Assembly: GCA_003251535.1 (NCBI GenBank) | Contig: QKFD01000076.1 | Coordinates: 1-64,000 of the forward strand | Length of the DNA stretch: 64,000 nt | From: Chromatiales bacterium | Lineage (GTDB): Bacteria; Pseudomonadota; Gammaproteobacteria; Thiohalomonadales; Thiohalomonadaceae | Direction: 5' to 3' | Shown: positions 37,408 to 46,948 of the stretch, piece by piece | Layout: every line of letters begins with the position of its first letter | How positions within the stretch are numbered: the stretch's first letter is position 1 | Program-made: the position numbers and the translations under genes | Notes under the pieces: generated by a model | The model's database searches: none | Told to the model about the DNA's origin: nothing | The model's input: the letters and a program-made list of their open reading frames with translations, nothing else

Positions 37408-39378
37408 ATGACCCATCATCCCCTGAGACTGCTCTCCTTCTCGATTCTATGGCTTGCCATGGCTCCCGCGCTGGCCCAGCCCCTGACCGCCGCCGATGTC
37501 GCCGCTCAGCTTCCCGGCACCCAGGTGGATGCGCTGGAGAGCTTCGCCGCCTCTGCCACCCTGCGTAGTGAGGCGGCGCGGCAGGCGGCGCTGGAGCAGG
37601 CCCTGTTGCTGGGTTGGCCGGTGCGGAGTGAGGGGCAGGAGGGGCGGGTCATGGAGCTGCAAGCGCTGGTGAGCGGCCGCCCTCCGCGCTACTACATGAC
37701 GGACAATCTCAACGCCGCTGATTCGGTGAGCACCGATGAGGTGTGGCCGGGGGGGAGTGCCGGTCTCTCTTTGACCGGCAGTGGCATGGTGCTGGGGGAG
37801 TGGGATGGCGGTAAGGTGCGCTCTACCCACCAGGAGTTTGGGGGACGGGTGACCCAGAGCGACTCCGCCTCCACCCTCTCCGCTCACTCCACCCATGTGG
37901 CGGGGACCATGATCGCCGCGGGGGTGGCCGCGCAGGCCAAGGGGATGGCCTACCAGGCGACGCTAGGCGCCCGCGACTGGAACTCCGATAGCGCAGAGAT
38001 GGCCTCCGCCGCGGCGGGGGGGCTGCTGCTCTCCAACCACTCCTACGGCATCATCACGGGCTGGTATTACAACTACCTTGGCGATGGGCTGTGGGTCTGG
38101 TTTGGGGATGAGAGCGTCAGCACTGTCGAAGATGCCAATTTCGGTTTTTACGACTCGGAGACCCAGACCTGGGATCAGATCGCCGTCAACGCCCCCTACT
38201 ATCTGATTGTCAAATCAGCCGGTAATGACCGCAACGACTCAGGGCCAACCCCCGGTACACAGCACTGGTACTACAGCAACACGACCCACAACTGGGCCCT
38301 CTCCACCGCGGTGCGGGATCCAGATGGTGGCACCACCGGCTATGACACCCTCCCTACCTCCGGCGTGGCCAAGAACATCCTGACCGTGGGGGCGGTGGGG
38401 GATCTCATCGGGGGCTGGTCGAGCGCCGCGGGGGTCAGCATGAGTTCATTCAGCGGTTGGGGGCCGACCGACGATGGGCGCATCAAGCCCGACCTCGTGG
38501 CCAACGGGGTGGGGCTCTATTCCAGTATCTCCAGCAACGACAGCAGTTACGCCTCCTATAGCGGCACCTCCATGGCCGCCCCCAGTACCACCGGCTCCCT
38601 CGCCCTATTGCAACAGCACTACCAGAACACCCATGGGGGTAGCTCCCTGCGTTCCGCCACCCTCAAGGCGCTGGTCCTCAATACCACCGACGAGGCGGGT
38701 AGCTATAGTGGTCCGGACTACGCCTTTGGTTGGGGGTTGCTCAACACCCTCAGTGCGGCACAGCTCATCAGCCAGCTCGATAGCAGTGCCGCTCTGGTAG
38801 AGCAGAGTCTGACCAACGGCAGTACCTACAGCCTGACCATCACCGCCACGGGGGGGCCCATCCGGGCCACCTTGGCGTGGACCGACCCGGCCGCAACGCC
38901 CCCCACCTGGAGCCTCGATCCCACCACGTCGATGCTGGTGAATGACCTCGACCTGCGCCTCAGTCAGGGGGGGAGTACCTGGTATCCCTGGGTCCTAGAT
39001 CCGGCCAATCCCGCCAGTGCCGCCACCACCGGCGACAACAGCCGCGACAACGTGGAGCAGATCTATCTCGCGGCCCCAACGAGCGGTCAGAGCTACACCC
39101 TGACCGTTAGTCATAAAGGGAGCTTGAGCAGCGCGCCACAGCCCTTCTCGTTGGTGGTCAGTGGGGGGGTGGCAGGTGTCTCGTGCGACGGCGACAGCGT
39201 GGTGATCAGCAACCGCACCTTCTCTGGGACCACCAGCTGTGTGGCCACCACCTCCATCACGACCCAGGGGACGGTGGTGGTAGAGAGTGGGGCCGACGTC
39301 ACCTTCACCGCCCCCACCATACAGATCCAGAGTGGCTTCTCCGCGGTAAGTGGTAGCTCTTTCCACGCCGGACAGTAG
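37408..39378 (+). CDS. Secreted S8 subtilase (KP-43-like) with shared C-terminal module
   Basis: 656 aa. It has a signal peptide (about 1-23) and a prodomain to about 115. The subtilase domain has the triad Asp133 (GEWDGG), His160 (AHSTHVAG) and Ser388 (SGTSMAAP). A jelly-roll-like domain follows, with ATLAWTDPA and LVNDLDLRLSQGGSTWYPW as in KP-43-type subtilases. The C-terminal module at 593-656 begins CDGDSVVISNRTF. The gene is about 200 bp from the metalloprotease gene and 120 bp from the next one. Confidence 0.9.
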   Translation: MTHHPLRLLSFSILWLAMAPALAQPLTAADVAAQLPGTQVDALESFAASATLRSEAARQAALEQALLLGWPVRSEGQEGRVMELQALVSGRPPRYYMTDNLNAADSVSTDEVWPGGSAGLSLTGSGMVLGEWDGGKVRSTHQEFGGRVTQSDSASTLSAHSTHVAGTMIAAGVAAQAKGMAYQATLGARDWNSDSAEMASAAAGGLLLSNHSYGIITGWYYNYLGDGLWVWFGDESVSTVEDANFGFYDSETQTWDQIAVNAPYYLIVKSAGNDRNDSGPTPGTQHWYYSNTTHNWALSTAVRDPDGGTTGYDTLPTSGVAKNILTVGAVGDLIGGWSSAAGVSMSSFSGWGPTDDGRIKPDLVANGVGLYSSISSNDSSYASYSGTSMAAPSTTGSLALLQQHYQNTHGGSSLRSATLKALVLNTTDEAGSYSGPDYAFGWGLLNTLSAAQLISQLDSSAALVEQSLTNGSTYSLTITATGGPIRATLAWTDPAATPPTWSLDPTTSMLVNDLDLRLSQGGSTWYPWVLDPANPASAATTGDNSRDNVEQIYLAAPTSGQSYTLTVSHKGSLSSAPQPFSLVVSGGVAGVSCDGDSVVISNRTFSGTTSCVATTSITTQGTVVVESGADVTFTAPTIQIQSGFSAVSGSSFHAGQ

Positions 39379-39498
39379 CGATAGGTTGTCGATCATTTGC
39401 AACGAAGGAGCAATAATTCGTTACGGATACAGATATTGCCCTTGGTAACAGGGATGTGCCGCCGTCTTTTGTATCCACTGGCTTTTGGAGGTGGCGCT

Positions 39499-40968
39499 AT
39501 GTTCCGCTCACTGCTGTTCACGCTTCTCATCCTGCTCTCATCGCTGGCTCAGGCCGCCAATGACCTCTTTCAGCCGGTGGATGGCGCTGAGGTTGGGGGG
39601 CCTTCGGCACCGGCTACCCTGCGGACGCGGGTGGTGGTGGTCGATCCCAATGCCATTGCGGCGGTACAGAGCGATGGCGCAGAGCTGCGGCTCAACCTAT
39701 TTGATGACGTGGTGGTTGAGGCCCTTTTAAGTCGGCGTCTGCCCCACGCTGCCGACCGCTTCTCCTGGGTTGGGATGGAGCGGGGCGGTATCCCAGGGGA
39801 TGTGGTGTTGGTGGTCAACGGTGACCAAGTGACCGGCAGCATCCATAGCGCCGGTCAGCTCTATCGCATCCAACCGCGGGGGGATGGTACCCACCTCATC
39901 AGCCAACTGGATGAGGACCTTTTGCAAGAGCACCCCCCGGGTTGGGAGACACTGCTGGCCCAGGTCCGGGCCGAGGCCGACGCTGCTTGGAGCGCCAAGG
40001 GGGGGAGCGCCGATCTGCCCACAGCGGGAGATGATGGCTCACTGGTGGATGTGATGGTGCTCTACACCAACGGGGCGGCCAGCGCCTACGGCGGCAATAT
40101 GGCGGACTTCATCCAGCTGGGGATCACCGAGACCAATACCTCCTATACCAACAGCGGCATCAGTTTTCAGGTGCGTCTGGTCCATGCCGAGCAGGTGAGC
40201 TATAGCGAGCAGTCGGGCTCAACGGGTTGGAGCAACATGTTGGGGGAGCTGCGGACCGGCGGCGAGAGTGGGAGTGGCAATCTGGCAGTGACCCAGGGGT
40301 TGCGTGACCAGTATGGGGCCGATCTGGTCAGCCTCTGGATCAATGAGCCGACCTATTGCGGCCTCGCCTATGTACTGACCTCGCTCACCTCACGGCCCGA
40401 TCTCGGCTATTCGGTGGTTCACTACAGTTGCGCCACCGGTTACTACTCCTTCGGCCACGAGATGGGCCACAACATGGGGGCGCGCCACGACTGGTATGTC
40501 GATGGTACCGATAACTCGCCCTTTACCTACAACCATGGTTATACCTACCCCACCGGCCACTGGCGCACCGTGATGGCCTATAACAACGCCTGCTCTGCGG
40601 CGGGAACCAGCTGTACCCGCATCCCCTACTGGTCCAGCCCCAACGTCAACTATGGTGGTGTCCCCACCGGCGTTGCCGAGGGTCAGCCGCAGGCGGCGGA
40701 CAACCACCTGGCCTTGAACAACACCGTCTCCCTGATCGCCAACTACCGGCAGACGGTGAGTAGCTGTAATGGCACCGATGTAGTCATCGCTGACACTACT
40801 TATGGCAACGGCACGACTACCACCTGCACCGGTAGTGGCTCCATTACCACTAGCGGTAGCGTGGTGGTCCAGTCAGGGGCGGATGTCACCTTTACGGCCC
40901 CGACGGTCCACCTCCAGTCCGGTTTTTCTGCCGCGGAGGGCAGCACCTTCCACGCCGCCACCCCGTAG
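39499..40968 (+). CDS. Secreted reprolysin-like metalloprotease 2 with shared C-terminal module
   Basis: 489 aa. I chose the ATG at 39499 because TGGAGGTGG lies upstream and a clean signal peptide follows (MFRSLLFTLLILLSSLAQA); an in-frame start at 39397 has neither. A propeptide-like region to about 180 leads to a metzincin domain with HEMGHNMGARHDW (His320, Glu321, His324, His330). The C-terminal module at 423-489 begins CNGTDVVIADTTY. It has no InlB repeat, unlike the first metalloprotease. Confidence 0.88.
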   Translation: MFRSLLFTLLILLSSLAQAANDLFQPVDGAEVGGPSAPATLRTRVVVVDPNAIAAVQSDGAELRLNLFDDVVVEALLSRRLPHAADRFSWVGMERGGIPGDVVLVVNGDQVTGSIHSAGQLYRIQPRGDGTHLISQLDEDLLQEHPPGWETLLAQVRAEADAAWSAKGGSADLPTAGDDGSLVDVMVLYTNGAASAYGGNMADFIQLGITETNTSYTNSGISFQVRLVHAEQVSYSEQSGSTGWSNMLGELRTGGESGSGNLAVTQGLRDQYGADLVSLWINEPTYCGLAYVLTSLTSRPDLGYSVVHYSCATGYYSFGHEMGHNMGARHDWYVDGTDNSPFTYNHGYTYPTGHWRTVMAYNNACSAAGTSCTRIPYWSSPNVNYGGVPTGVAEGQPQAADNHLALNNTVSLIANYRQTVSSCNGTDVVIADTTYGNGTTTTCTGSGSITTSGSVVVQSGADVTFTAPTVHLQSGFSAAEGSTFHAATP

Positions 40969-41112
40969 GCAGTAGCCGACTTGCACCCCCCCCTTCTCGC
41001 GCAGCGGAGAGGGGGGGGGGCCCCCAAGGTTTATGCGGGAGAGGGTATGCCTGACAGATGGCCGTCCCTATCTCTATTCATCTAGCTAGCTGTTGGAAAT
41101 CAGAGGTCTTCT

Positions 41113-43206
41113 ATGTCCCAGTTCAGTCTCCCCCTGCTCACCCTCATTGTTGCCTGTGCAGTGAGCGCAGGGGCGGGGGCGGTGACCCCCCCATCGCCCA
41201 GTGCTATCCGGGGTCCTGAGGAGGTGTGGGATCAGTTGGCGGATACCGCCCAGCAGCAGGGGCAGGTACGGGTCATTGTGACCCTCGATATGCCCTATCT
41301 GGTGGAGACCCAACTCTCCGCCTCCGCCATTACTCAGCAGCGGCAGGAGATCGCCAGTCGCCAGCAGCAGTTGCAGGTGCAGATCCTGCCCCAGGGGGGG
41401 CGCACGCTGCGCAGTTACCAGGTGGTGCCGCAGATGGCACTGGAGCTGCCAGCCGAGGCGCTACAGACGGTGCGGGACAGCGCGCTGGTGAGCCATATTG
41501 AGGTGGATCAACTGGTCCCGCCGATCCTCGACTCCAGCGGACCGGTGATCGGGGTGCCGGCCACCCATGCCGCCGGCTACGATGGCAGTGGTCAACTGGT
41601 GGCGATCCTCGACACCGGGGTCGATAACAGCCACCCCTTCCTCTCCGGCAAGGTGCTCTCAGAGGCGTGTTACTCCACCACCAACGCCAGCGATTCGGCC
41701 ACCAATCTCTGCCCAGGAGGGAGCGACTCCACCGCGAGCGGTAGCGGTGCCCCCTGCTCCAGCACCATCGATGGCTGTAGTCACGGTACCCATGTGGCCG
41801 GCATCGCCACCGGCAAATATGGGGTTGCCGGCAGCCCGGCCGCTGGGGTGGCCAGTGGTGCCAACCTGGTAGCCATTCAGGTATTTAGCAGTATCAACAG
41901 TACCCTCTGTACCTCCTATGGACTCTCCACCCCCTGTGCCCTCTCCTACACCTCTGATCAGGTGGCGGCGCTAGAGCGGGTCTACACCTTGAAGAGCGGT
42001 GGGATGGCCATCGCCGCGGTCAACATGAGCCTGGGCGGGGGGAGCTACACCACCGCCTGCGACTCCGACTCCCGCGCCCTTATCATCCAGAACCTGCGCA
42101 ATGTCGGGGTGGCGACCGCGATAGCCACCGGCAACTCTGGTTACACCAGCTCCATCGGCGCCCCCTCCTGTGTCTCGGCCGCCATCAGCGTCGGGGCAAC
42201 CACCGATAGCGATGATGTCGCCTCTTACTCCAATGCCGCCGCCATCATGGATCTGTTTGCGCCCGGCTCCTCCATCACCTCCTCGGTACCGGGTACCAGC
42301 TATGCGACCTGGAACGGCACCTCTATGGCCACGCCGCAGGTGGCCGGCGCCATTGCCGTGCTGCGTCAGCGCTACCCCAGTGACTCGGTGGATGCCCTGG
42401 AGGGTCGCTTAAAGGCAACCGGGGTGCCTCTCGATGACCAGCGCTCGGGGGGGGGTGTGACCGGTATCCCCCGGGTCCAGCTGGATGCTGCGGTGGGGGA
42501 GATCGTCTGTAATCAGGATGATGTGACCATTGCCAACCACACCTTTGAGGCCGGCCAGACCGTGGAGTGTGTCGCCTATAGCACCATTGCCACCAGCGGC
42601 ACGGTCAGCCTACCGGCCACCGCCAACCTGACACTGCAGGCGCCGCAGATCACCGTGGCAACCGGCTTCCAGGCGGCCACCGGCAGCACCCTCCATCTGT
42701 TGCCCTTGGAGAGCGTGCTTCCCGCTAATAGCTCTGCCATCACGACGACCATCGGGGCGGCGGCCGCCTCACCCTATCCGCTCTCCTTGACCGTGAGCGG
42801 GGTGCCGCGGACCCTCCGCAAGCTGGAGGTAACGCTGCACGGCGTCAGCTATACCTACCCCGACGACCTGCGGGTGCTACTGGTCTCTCCGGCGGGTACC
42901 AAGGTGGTGTTGATGGCGCAAGCGGGTGGGGGAACCGATATCAGCGGGATCGATCTCACCTTTACGGATGGTGGGGCGACCCTGGCCGACGCGGGGCCGC
43001 TCACCAGTGGGAGCTACGCCCCGGCCAACTACGCCGGCAGCTTCGACATGACCTCACCGGCGCCCGCCAGCCCCTATAACAGTGCCCTGGCTGCCTATGT
43101 GGGGGAGAGCGCCAACGGCACTTGGCAGCTCTATGTGGATGATGCCTTCCCCAGCGAGGATATTGGTTCTATCAGCGGGGGGTACAGCTTGGCCATCTAC
43201 TACTAG
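41113..43206 (+). CDS. Secreted S8 subtilase with internal module and P domain
   Basis: 697 aa. It has a signal peptide (about 1-24) and an I9-like prodomain (QVRVIVTLDMPYLVETQL). The subtilase triad is Asp167 (LDTGVD), His224 (HGTHVAG) and Ser404 (NGTSMATP). The module shared with the three preceding proteases is at 466-531 (CNQDDVTIANHTF). Unlike in the others it is internal, followed by a proprotein-convertase P-like domain to the end (TLRKLEVTLHGVSYTYPDDL). The P domain may stabilise or target the enzyme. A leftward terminator follows. Confidence 0.9.
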   Translation: MSQFSLPLLTLIVACAVSAGAGAVTPPSPSAIRGPEEVWDQLADTAQQQGQVRVIVTLDMPYLVETQLSASAITQQRQEIASRQQQLQVQILPQGGRTLRSYQVVPQMALELPAEALQTVRDSALVSHIEVDQLVPPILDSSGPVIGVPATHAAGYDGSGQLVAILDTGVDNSHPFLSGKVLSEACYSTTNASDSATNLCPGGSDSTASGSGAPCSSTIDGCSHGTHVAGIATGKYGVAGSPAAGVASGANLVAIQVFSSINSTLCTSYGLSTPCALSYTSDQVAALERVYTLKSGGMAIAAVNMSLGGGSYTTACDSDSRALIIQNLRNVGVATAIATGNSGYTSSIGAPSCVSAAISVGATTDSDDVASYSNAAAIMDLFAPGSSITSSVPGTSYATWNGTSMATPQVAGAIAVLRQRYPSDSVDALEGRLKATGVPLDDQRSGGGVTGIPRVQLDAAVGEIVCNQDDVTIANHTFEAGQTVECVAYSTIATSGTVSLPATANLTLQAPQITVATGFQAATGSTLHLLPLESVLPANSSAITTTIGAAAASPYPLSLTVSGVPRTLRKLEVTLHGVSYTYPDDLRVLLVSPAGTKVVLMAQAGGGTDISGIDLTFTDGGATLADAGPLTSGSYAPANYAGSFDMTSPAPASPYNSALAAYVGESANGTWQLYVDDAFPSEDIGSISGGYSLAIYY

Positions 43207-43240
43207 GTGGCCGCTACTCTGGCACCTGGGGGAGAGACAT

Positions 43241-43268
43241 AAAAAAAGGGCGGGGAGCCTCCCCGCCC
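43241..43268 (-). terminator. Intrinsic terminator of ppiC
   Basis: GGGCGGGGA, loop GCC, TCCCCGCCC form a perfect 9-bp stem. On the leftward strand it is followed by seven T. It lies 26 bp beyond the ppiC stop. On the rightward strand no T-run follows, so it mainly ends the ppiC transcript. Confidence 0.85.
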
Positions 43269-43293
43269 TCTCTCCTGTAAGCAGTTGGGCTGC

Positions 43294-44088
43294 TTACTTG
43301 AGCTCGATCGTTGCCTTGCCGCGCAGGCCGTCGATGTACTCGGCCAGCTGCTTCTGTTGCAGGTACTGCTTGATCTGCGGCTTCACCTGATCAAACGGCG
43401 GTGCGTCCGCCTTGCGGCTATCTTCCCGCAGGATGACGTGGTAGCCAAACTGGCTCTTCACCGGCTCCTTGCTGTATTTGCCATTCTCCAGTGCCTTCAC
43501 CGCGGCGGTGAACTGCGGCACCATCTGGCGCTCACCAAACCAGCCGAGATCGCCCCCCTGGCCGGCGGAGCCGTCGGTGGACTTCTCTTTGGCGATGGCC
43601 GCGAAATCACCGCCGTCATCGAGCTGCTTGATGATCGCCTTGGCCTCATCCTCATCCTTGACCAGGATGTGGCGTGCCTTGAACTCCTGCTGCTCCAGCT
43701 TCGGCTTCTGTGCCTCGTACTCCTGCTTCATCGCCTCGTCGGTGATGGGGGTGGCGTCCAGGGCCGCCTTGACGCCGGCGCGGATGGTGAGTTCGTGACG
43801 GGCACGCTCCAGTTCGCTCTCAATGTCCGCGCTCTTGTCGAGTTTCTTGCTGGTGGCGTCCTGGAAGACCAGCTCCCGTGCCACCAGCTGCTCAATCACC
43901 TCGCGGCGGGCGTCGGGAGAGTTGAGCTGCTCTTCCCGGATGTTGTGCTCCGTCATGTACTGCTTCAGCGCCTCTTCCGGGATGGGCTTGCCGTTGACGG
44001 TGGCCACCGGGGCAGCAAAGGCGCTACCGGCAAGGCCGATAGCGAGGGCAATCAGGGAGAGAGCGAACGGCTTACGAGTTACGCGCAT
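43294..44088 (-). CDS. ppiC: PpiC-type (parvulin) peptidyl-prolyl isomerase
   Basis: 264 aa. A signal peptide (about 1-25) sends it to the periplasm. A SurA-like N-terminal helical region (about 26-130) is followed by a parvulin domain: ARHILVKDEDEAKAIIKQL, FAAIAKEKSTDGSAGQGGDL, GWFGERQMVPQF and SQFGYHVILRED. It probably helps fold exported proteins. This is notable beside so many secreted enzymes, although such genes are common housekeeping. It is last in the yciB-yciI-bolA-ppiC run and lies 9 bp after bolA. Confidence 0.92.
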   Translation of the reverse strand: MRVTRKPFALSLIALAIGLAGSAFAAPVATVNGKPIPEEALKQYMTEHNIREEQLNSPDARREVIEQLVARELVFQDATSKKLDKSADIESELERARHELTIRAGVKAALDATPITDEAMKQEYEAQKPKLEQQEFKARHILVKDEDEAKAIIKQLDDGGDFAAIAKEKSTDGSAGQGGDLGWFGERQMVPQFTAAVKALENGKYSKEPVKSQFGYHVILREDSRKADAPPFDQVKPQIKQYLQQKQLAEYIDGLRGKATIELK

Positions 44089-44097
44089 AGTATTTCC

Positions 44098-44379
44098 TTA
44101 GGAGGTTTTTTCTGCGGGGGTTTTGGCATCGATGCTAAGTGCATGCACCTCGCCATTTTTCATCAGGTCATCCACCGCCGCGTAGACTAGGCGATGGCGC
44201 TCGACCAGACCTTTGCCGGTAAACTGCGGGCTTACCAGAGAGATCACATAGTGGCCGCCCCCTTGGGCGCTGGCGTGTCCCGCGTGTTTGTGGCTGTCGT
44301 CGATAATCTCCAACTGCTCCGGGGTCAGGGCCTGCTCTAGCCGCTCCCGTAGTGCTTGTAGTCGCTCGGCGGGGTTCAT
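44098..44379 (-). CDS. bolA: BolA family protein
   Basis: 93 aa. The core [27 protein letters not shown] and [19 protein letters not shown] is typical of BolA-like proteins, which work with monothiol glutaredoxins in iron-sulfur handling. The ATG at 44379 overlaps the stop of yciI by four bases (ATGA) and family similarity begins there. A longer in-frame start lies inside yciI and is excluded. Confidence 0.92.
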   Translation of the reverse strand: MNPAERLQALRERLEQALTPEQLEIIDDSHKHAGHASAQGGGHYVISLVSPQFTGKGLVERHRLVYAAVDDLMKNGEVHALSIDAKTPAEKTS

Positions 44380-44672
44380 GGCAGCACCTGTTTGAACGGT
44401 TGAATGGTCACCTCGGCATAGACCCCCTCTTGGTAGGGATCGGTGCTGGCCCACTGCTGCGCCTCTGCCAGGGAGCTGAACTCGGCGACGATGAGGCTGC
44501 CGGTAAAGCCTGCCGGCCCCGGGTCGGGGCTATCAATGGCCGGGAAGGGGCCGGCCAGCAGTAGCCGTCCTTGGGTCTTGAGTTGATCGAGGCGGGCAAG
44601 ATGGGCCGGGCGAGCGCGCAGACGGCGCTCCAGGCTGTCGGGGTGATCCCGACCGATAATGCAGTAGAGCAT
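44376..44672 (-). CDS. yciI: YciI family protein
   Basis: 98 aa. It shows [20 protein letters not shown] at the start, then [33 protein letters not shown] and [15 protein letters not shown]. This is the ferredoxin-like YciI fold with a His-Asp pair near the N-terminus; the reaction is unsettled. It begins directly after the yciB stop and overlaps bolA. Confidence 0.92.
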   Translation of the reverse strand: MLYCIIGRDHPDSLERRLRARPAHLARLDQLKTQGRLLLAGPFPAIDSPDPGPAGFTGSLIVAEFSSLAEAQQWASTDPYQEGVYAEVTIQPFKQVLP

Positions 44673-45221
44673 TCAGCTGGTTCCGTCGGTTTCTTCCGCC
44701 TCGACATGGCGGGCGATGTAAAAGGCTTGGGCGATGACGAAGGCGAAGGTGAGCCCCATCATGCCAAAGAGTTTGAAGTTGACCCAGGTGTCGGTGTCGA
44801 AGTGGTAGAGCACGTAGACATTGACGGCCCCCAGGGCCAGGAAGAATAGGCCCCAACTCAGATTGAGCCGGTACCACACCTCCCGCGGCAGGGCGATGGA
44901 GGCGGCCATCATGCGCTCGGCCAGCGGTTTCTCGCCCACATACTGGCTAGCGATAAACACTACCCCAAACAGCCAATTGACCAGGGTGGGCTTCCACTTG
45001 ACGAACATCTCGTCTTGGAAGGCGAGGGTGAGTCCGCCGGAGATGGCGACGATACCGAGCACGGCTAGGTGCATCTTCTCGAAGCGGCGATGGCGTAACC
45101 AGAAGAGGGCCACCTGGGCAAACGAGGCGGCAATGGCAACCGCGGTGGCGGTGTAGATACCCCACACCTTGAAGGCAACGAAGAACAGCAGAATAGGAAA
45201 AAAATCAAAAAGAAGCTTCAT
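44673..45221 (-). CDS. yciB: Inner membrane septation protein YciB/IspZ
   Basis: 182 aa with five hydrophobic segments: KLLFDFFPILLFFVAFK at the start, then FVKWKPTLVNWLFGVVF and LNLSWGLFFLALGAVNVYV. The length is close to E. coli YciB. The protein is linked to the cell envelope and septum. The start is the ATG at 45221; upstream in-frame residues do not belong to the family. It is the first gene of the leftward run, divergent from rnm. Confidence 0.92.
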   Translation of the reverse strand: MKLLFDFFPILLFFVAFKVWGIYTATAVAIAASFAQVALFWLRHRRFEKMHLAVLGIVAISGGLTLAFQDEMFVKWKPTLVNWLFGVVFIASQYVGEKPLAERMMAASIALPREVWYRLNLSWGLFFLALGAVNVYVLYHFDTDTWVNFKLFGMMGLTFAFVIAQAFYIARHVEAEETDGTS

Positions 45222-45366
45222 GTAATACCCACCGGTTTGAGGGCGAAACTCTAGCACATGCCCCGGAGCAGTTACAGGAACGACCCAGCCGAACACAGCG
45301 GGTTCCAGCGGTCTCGGTAATCTGCACATCCGCCTTAGAGCGGTTCCACGTTAGAATAGGTTCCCT

Positions 45367-46233
45367 ATGCCCTCCAAGTATGACCTCCATACCCACTCCC
45401 GGGTTTCCGACGGCATCCTCTCTCCCTCCGAATTGGTGGCGCGCGCTGCGGCCGGTGGGGTAGAGGTGCTGGCCTTGACCGACCATGACGATACCGCTGG
45501 TCTGGCAGAGGCGGCCCAGGCGGCCCAGGCCGCCGGGATCCGCTTAATCCAGGGGGTGGAGATCTCGACCACCTGGCAGGCGGCCACCATCCACCTGGTG
45601 GGGCTCGGCATCGATCCCGGGTATCCGCCGCTGCTGGAGGGGTTGGAGCGGCTGCGGGCGTTCCGTGACTGGCGCGCTGAAGAGATCGGGCGCCGCTTGG
45701 CGGCGCGGGGGATCCACGGTGCCTACGAGGGGGCACGTGCCCTGGCGGAGGGGCGCATCGTCAGCCGTACCCACTTTGCCCGCTGGTTGTCCCAGAATGG
45801 TTGCGGCAAGACGGTGCAAGAGGTCTTCAAGCACTACCTGAAGCGCAATAAACCGGGGTATGTGCCGGGGCAGTGGGCCAGCGTGGAGGAGGCGGTGGCC
45901 TGGGTCCGCGGGGCCGGTGGGGTGGCGGTTATCGCCCATCCGGCCCGTTACGACTTTACGACGGCTAAGCTCAAGCGGCTGATTGCTGCCTTCACCGCCG
46001 CGGGCGGCGAGGGGATCGAGGTGCTCTCCAGTAGCCACTCTGCCGATGATGTCGCCCGGATCGCCCGCTTGGCGGTGCAGTTTGGCCTATTGGCCTCGGT
46101 GGGTTCCGATTTTCACGACCCCGCACTCCCCTGGATCGCCTTGGGGCGACTGGGTGAGCTACCCCCAGATTGCCGCCCGGTGTGGCAAGGGGAGCGCTGG
46201 CCACTGGCGCCAGTGGCGGGGGAGGGTCCCTAA
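45367..46233 (+). CDS. rnm: RNase AM (YciV/TrpH), PHP-domain exonuclease
   Basis: 288 aa. A PHP phosphoesterase with YDLHTHSRVSDG, ALTDHDDTAGL, GVEISTTW, VIAHPARY and SVGSDFHDP, which together give the metal ligands. Family members remove nucleotides from RNA 5' ends and degrade pAp. It is directly upstream of yciO, as in E. coli, and begins the rightward housekeeping run. Confidence 0.92.
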   Translation: MPSKYDLHTHSRVSDGILSPSELVARAAAGGVEVLALTDHDDTAGLAEAAQAAQAAGIRLIQGVEISTTWQAATIHLVGLGIDPGYPPLLEGLERLRAFRDWRAEEIGRRLAARGIHGAYEGARALAEGRIVSRTHFARWLSQNGCGKTVQEVFKHYLKRNKPGYVPGQWASVEEAVAWVRGAGGVAVIAHPARYDFTTAKLKRLIAAFTAAGGEGIEVLSSSHSADDVARIARLAVQFGLLASVGSDFHDPALPWIALGRLGELPPDCRPVWQGERWPLAPVAGEGP

Positions 46234-46298
46234 TGAGCCGTTTTTCGTGTGCTGACCTGTTGTGGGTCTAGCCTCCTAGTAGAGAGCCTGAGGGCCCC

Positions 46299-46931
46299 AT
46301 GAGCCAGTTTTTTCAGATCCATCCCGAAAATCCTCAAGCGCGTCTGATCAAACAGGCGGTGGAGGTGATCCGCGCCGGCTCGGTGGTGGTCTATCCCACC
46401 GACTCCGGCTACGCCTTGGGCTGTCAGTTGGGGGAGAAGGGGGCGTTGGAGCGGATCCAGCGCATCCGCCGCCTGCCAGAGAACCACAATTTCACCCTGG
46501 TCTGCCGCGATCTATCGGAGATTGCCACCTACGCCAAGGTGGATAACACCACCTATCGCCTGCTCAAGGCCCACACGCCGGGCCCCTATACCTTCATCCT
46601 GCCGGCCACCCGCGAGGTGCCGCGCCGGTTGCAGCACCCCAAACGTAAGACCATTGGTTTGCGGGTGCCCAGCAACCCCATCGCCCGGGCGCTGCTGGAC
46701 GAGCTGAATGAACCGCTGATGAGTACCACTCTCATTTTGCCGGAGGGGACGACGCCACTGGCCGATCCCTATGAGATGCGGGACCTACTGGAGCGGCAGG
46801 TGGATCTCATCATCGATGGTGGCTACGGCTCCCTGGAGCCCTCCACCGTCATCGCCTTTGAGGAGGGGACCCCGGTGGTGGTGCGCCAGGGGCTCGGTCC
46901 TGTGGAGCCGTTCGAGAGCTTGGACCAGTAA
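46299..46931 (+). CDS. yciO: YciO, TsaC/Sua5-like protein
   Basis: 210 aa. The start SQFFQIHPENPQARLIKQAV and VVVYPTDSGYALGC closely match E. coli YciO, as do KRKTIGLRVPSNPIARALL and TPVVVRQGLGPVEPF. It shares the fold of threonylcarbamoyl-AMP synthase, which acts in t6A tRNA modification, but YciO itself may be a paralogue with a different role. GAGGG precedes the ATG. Confidence 0.92.
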   Translation: MSQFFQIHPENPQARLIKQAVEVIRAGSVVVYPTDSGYALGCQLGEKGALERIQRIRRLPENHNFTLVCRDLSEIATYAKVDNTTYRLLKAHTPGPYTFILPATREVPRRLQHPKRKTIGLRVPSNPIARALLDELNEPLMSTTLILPEGTTPLADPYEMRDLLERQVDLIIDGGYGSLEPSTVIAFEEGTPVVVRQGLGPVEPFESLDQ

Positions 46932-46948
46932 GCCGTTATAATTCGCCG

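Noticed and set aside
39397-39498. Upstream start for the second metalloprotease
   Set aside because: The extra 34 residues are not a signal peptide and there is no ribosome-binding site. The ATG at 39499 has both.
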